NCBI GenBank assembly: GCA_003164135.1
Contig: PLSD01000051.1
Location: 1 to 44,074 of the forward strand
Reading direction: 5' to 3'
Length of the DNA stretch: 44,074 bases
Source of the DNA: Acetobacteraceae bacterium
GTDB taxonomy: Bacteria; Pseudomonadota; Alphaproteobacteria; Acetobacterales; Acetobacteraceae
The notes beneath the pieces are model-generated. The model was not told the origin of the DNA and did no database searches. It was given only the letters and a program-made list of their open reading frames with translations. Position numbers and translations under genes: made by a program. This document shows positions 42,388-44,074 of this stretch, piece by piece; the first letter of the stretch is position 1; each line of letters begins with the position of its first letter.

Positions 42388-44038
42388 ATCATTATCGCGC
42401 TGGCACCTCGGCGCGCTAGCACTTTATGCGGCGCTCGCGGTGCTGTTCATTAATCATGGCGTGAACCTGAGCCGGTTTATCGCGGGGCAGGGTACAGACC
42501 CCTACCTCTTCGTCTGGTTCCTCGCCTGGTGGCCGCATGCGCTGCTGCATCATCTCAACCTGTTATATACGCCACTCGTGTGGCAACCGCTGGGCGCGCC
42601 GGTGCTGTGGCTCACCTCAATACCGCTGCTGGGAATTTTGCTGGCACCGCTTACGTACATCGCCGGGCCGGTTGTGGTATATAACCTCATCATTCTTGCC
42701 GCCCCTGTGCTCTCAGCCACTTCAGCCTATTTTCTCTGCCTGCGGGTCAGCCGCAACCCGCTTGCCGCAATTTTTGGCGGTTACCTCTTTGGCTTTTCCT
42801 CCTACGAAATGGCGCAGGGCAGCGCCACGCTCAACCAAAGCCTCACATTTTTGCTGCCCTGCTTGGTCATTGTCGCCTTGCGGCGCCTTTCGGGGGAGGC
42901 AGGCCGCTGTCAAACCGTGATCCTCGCCAGCGTCACCATGCTCGCGGAGTTCTTTATCTCGCAGGAAGTCTTTACCATGATCGCGGTGTTCGCCGGCGCC
43001 GCTTGGCTGCTGGCCTACTGGCTGCTGGCCTCTGCACGGGTTGGCTTGCGCGGCCTGCTGGGTGATGCCGTGATCGCTGGTAGCCTCACTGCAATCATTA
43101 TGGCGCCGTTGTTAGTGGAAATGTTCCGCCACGCGCACTACCTTAACCTGCCGGCAATCTGGCCATATTATTTTGTCGCCGATCTTGCGAACTTCATCTT
43201 TCCAACCGGGCTGACCTGGCTCGGCGGCCACTGGGATGGCCTTGTCACGAAGCACATGCCGGGCATTTTGCAGGAACAAGGTGCTTATATTGGCCTGCCG
43301 GTGGTATTTATTCTGCTCTCCTACATGCGAGAAATGCGGCATGTGCCGGCGGCAAAATATCTGCTCACGCTCTGGCTGAGCTTGGCCGTGGCCAGCCTTG
43401 GGCCGCAGCTCTGGGTCGCGGGCATTTTCACTGGCGTATTTCTACCCTGGGCCATCGTTATGCATCTGCCGCTTCTTGGCATGGCCTTGCCGGCGCGGTT
43501 CATCTTGTTCGTATCGCTGGTCACGGCGATCATTGGCGCCTTCTGGCTAGCCCAAACGGAAATGCAACCATTGAGATGGCGCCGCCGTGCCCTTAGCGCG
43601 CTTGCCTGCTTGGCCTTACTGCCGGGCCTGCACCCTTGGACCCAGATTCCAGCTGCGAAATTTTTTGCGCCCGGTGAGGTGCAAGCGCAGCTCGGCGCAA
43701 ACCCCCGTCTGCTGATCCTACCTTTCTGGCGCCAGGGCCCCTCATCCTACTGGCAGGTGGAAAACAATTTCGGTTTCACGCAAACTGGCGGCTATCTCGG
43801 CTTTCCCCCCAAGGCGATGCAGCATTTCAACGCGATCTGGGAAATGGCCGGCAACATCCAGGTACCGGACTTCCCCGCGAATTTCACCAGTTTCTGCGAA
43901 CAGACCAACACCCAATACGTCGTGGCCGGTCCCGGAACATCGGCGGAGATGCTGGCATTCCTGGCAGACCTGCACTGGCCGTCCCGGCAGGTCGATGATG
44001 TAACCGTATTCACCGTACCGAGGACAGTGCATGGTTAA
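42371..44038 (+). CDS. Polytopic membrane protein, possibly GT-C glycosyltransferase-like
   Basis: This 555-residue protein has roughly ten or more membrane helices. An acidic first loop contains GTDPYLFVWFLAWWPHALLH, reminiscent of the DP/DD-type first-loop motif of GT-C glycosyltransferases. It ends with a soluble domain of ~120 residues (LLILPFWRQGPSSYWQVENN, YLGFPPKAMQHFN). I do not recognise a named family with certainty. Its start overlaps era by 17 bp. A second copy of the same N-terminal sequence begins at 44031, overlapping this gene's end, so this is a tandem paralogous pair. Confidence 0.75.
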   Translation: MTQKSESLSRWHLGALALYAALAVLFINHGVNLSRFIAGQGTDPYLFVWFLAWWPHALLHHLNLLYTPLVWQPLGAPVLWLTSIPLLGILLAPLTYIAGPVVVYNLIILAAPVLSATSAYFLCLRVSRNPLAAIFGGYLFGFSSYEMAQGSATLNQSLTFLLPCLVIVALRRLSGEAGRCQTVILASVTMLAEFFISQEVFTMIAVFAGAAWLLAYWLLASARVGLRGLLGDAVIAGSLTAIIMAPLLVEMFRHAHYLNLPAIWPYYFVADLANFIFPTGLTWLGGHWDGLVTKHMPGILQEQGAYIGLPVVFILLSYMREMRHVPAAKYLLTLWLSLAVASLGPQLWVAGIFTGVFLPWAIVMHLPLLGMALPARFILFVSLVTAIIGAFWLAQTEMQPLRWRRRALSALACLALLPGLHPWTQIPAAKFFAPGEVQAQLGANPRLLILPFWRQGPSSYWQVENNFGFTQTGGYLGFPPKAMQHFNAIWEMAGNIQVPDFPANFTSFCEQTNTQYVVAGPGTSAEMLAFLADLHWPSRQVDDVTVFTVPRTVHG

Positions 44039-44074
44039 GTGGCGCTGGCATCTGGGCGCACTGGCGCTCTATAC
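44031..44074 (+). CDS. Start of a second paralogous membrane protein (cut by window end)
   Basis: Only 14 complete codons are visible: MVKWRWHLGALALY. They match the start of the preceding gene (SRWHLGALALYAAL), so a tandem paralogue begins here, overlapping its stop by 8 bp. Nothing more can be said from the window. Confidence 0.7.
   Translation, partial: MVKWRWHLGALALY

Noticed and set aside
1..44074. CRISPR array, tRNA or rRNA genes
   Set aside because: No regularly spaced direct repeats and no cloverleaf or rRNA signature were found by eye.

Overview
The window is high-G+C DNA from an alphaproteobacterium, most likely an Acetobacteraceae-type member of the Rhodospirillales. That placement is an inference from gene order (dapA-smpB, folK-rpoZ-rsh-acpS, lepB-rnc-era), a DUF3297 gene and protein sequence style; no rRNA or tRNA gene was seen. 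Genes are tightly packed, and many neighbours overlap by 4 bp (ATGA or TTGA), which suggests translational coupling.

Region 1 (1-10146) is amino-acid catabolism. The 3' part of putA is followed by a decapitated ctlX-like gene. Next comes a complete histidine-utilisation locus: hutC-hutF on the minus strand, divergent from hutI-hutH-hutG-hutU-hutD on the plus strand. The 65-bp gap between them holds a perfect 12-bp palindrome that matches a HutC operator. The enzyme set implies the HutF/HutG route: histidine, urocanate, imidazolonepropionate, formiminoglutamate, N-formylglutamate, glutamate. The locus sits between a truncated gene on one side and insertion-sequence (IS) debris on the other. 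The last codons of hutD are IS3 DNA read backwards.

Region 2 (10103-11490) is a nest of three IS fragments (IS3, IS21, IS630 families), all truncated.

Region 3 (11487-18840) is an accessory cluster. It has two related cytochromes P450, a Tat-type tyrosine phosphatase, a decayed short-chain dehydrogenase, a small membrane protein, a membrane-anchored protein of the linalool dehydratase/isomerase family, and an IsdG-type haem monooxygenase. It looks like an isoprenoid or tertiary-alcohol metabolism locus in partial decay, and is the most unusual part of the window.

Region 4 (18841-23400) has a ClsB-like phospholipase D, an endonuclease/exonuclease/phosphatase protein, two uncharacterised membrane proteins, and an NRAMP-family transporter whose metal-site motifs resemble the Mg-transporting NRMT branch.

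Region 5 (23570-33514) is housekeeping: slt-pgpA-pncC-panB (minus), dapA-smpB (plus), a family 5 uracil-DNA glycosylase with a NYN-domain protein (minus), then folK, rpoZ, rsh and acpS.

Region 6 (33606-38473) has a tandem pair of membrane PAS-GGDEF paralogues with degenerate catalytic motifs but intact RxxD inhibitory sites, a pair of MITE-like hairpins, a flavin reductase, an orphan HicA-like protein, an IS3-type HTH remnant and an AT-rich intergenic stretch.

Region 7 (38474-44074) has DUF3297 and dacA-type genes (minus) divergent from lepB-rnc-era, then the first of two tandem polytopic membrane proteins; the second is cut by the window end.
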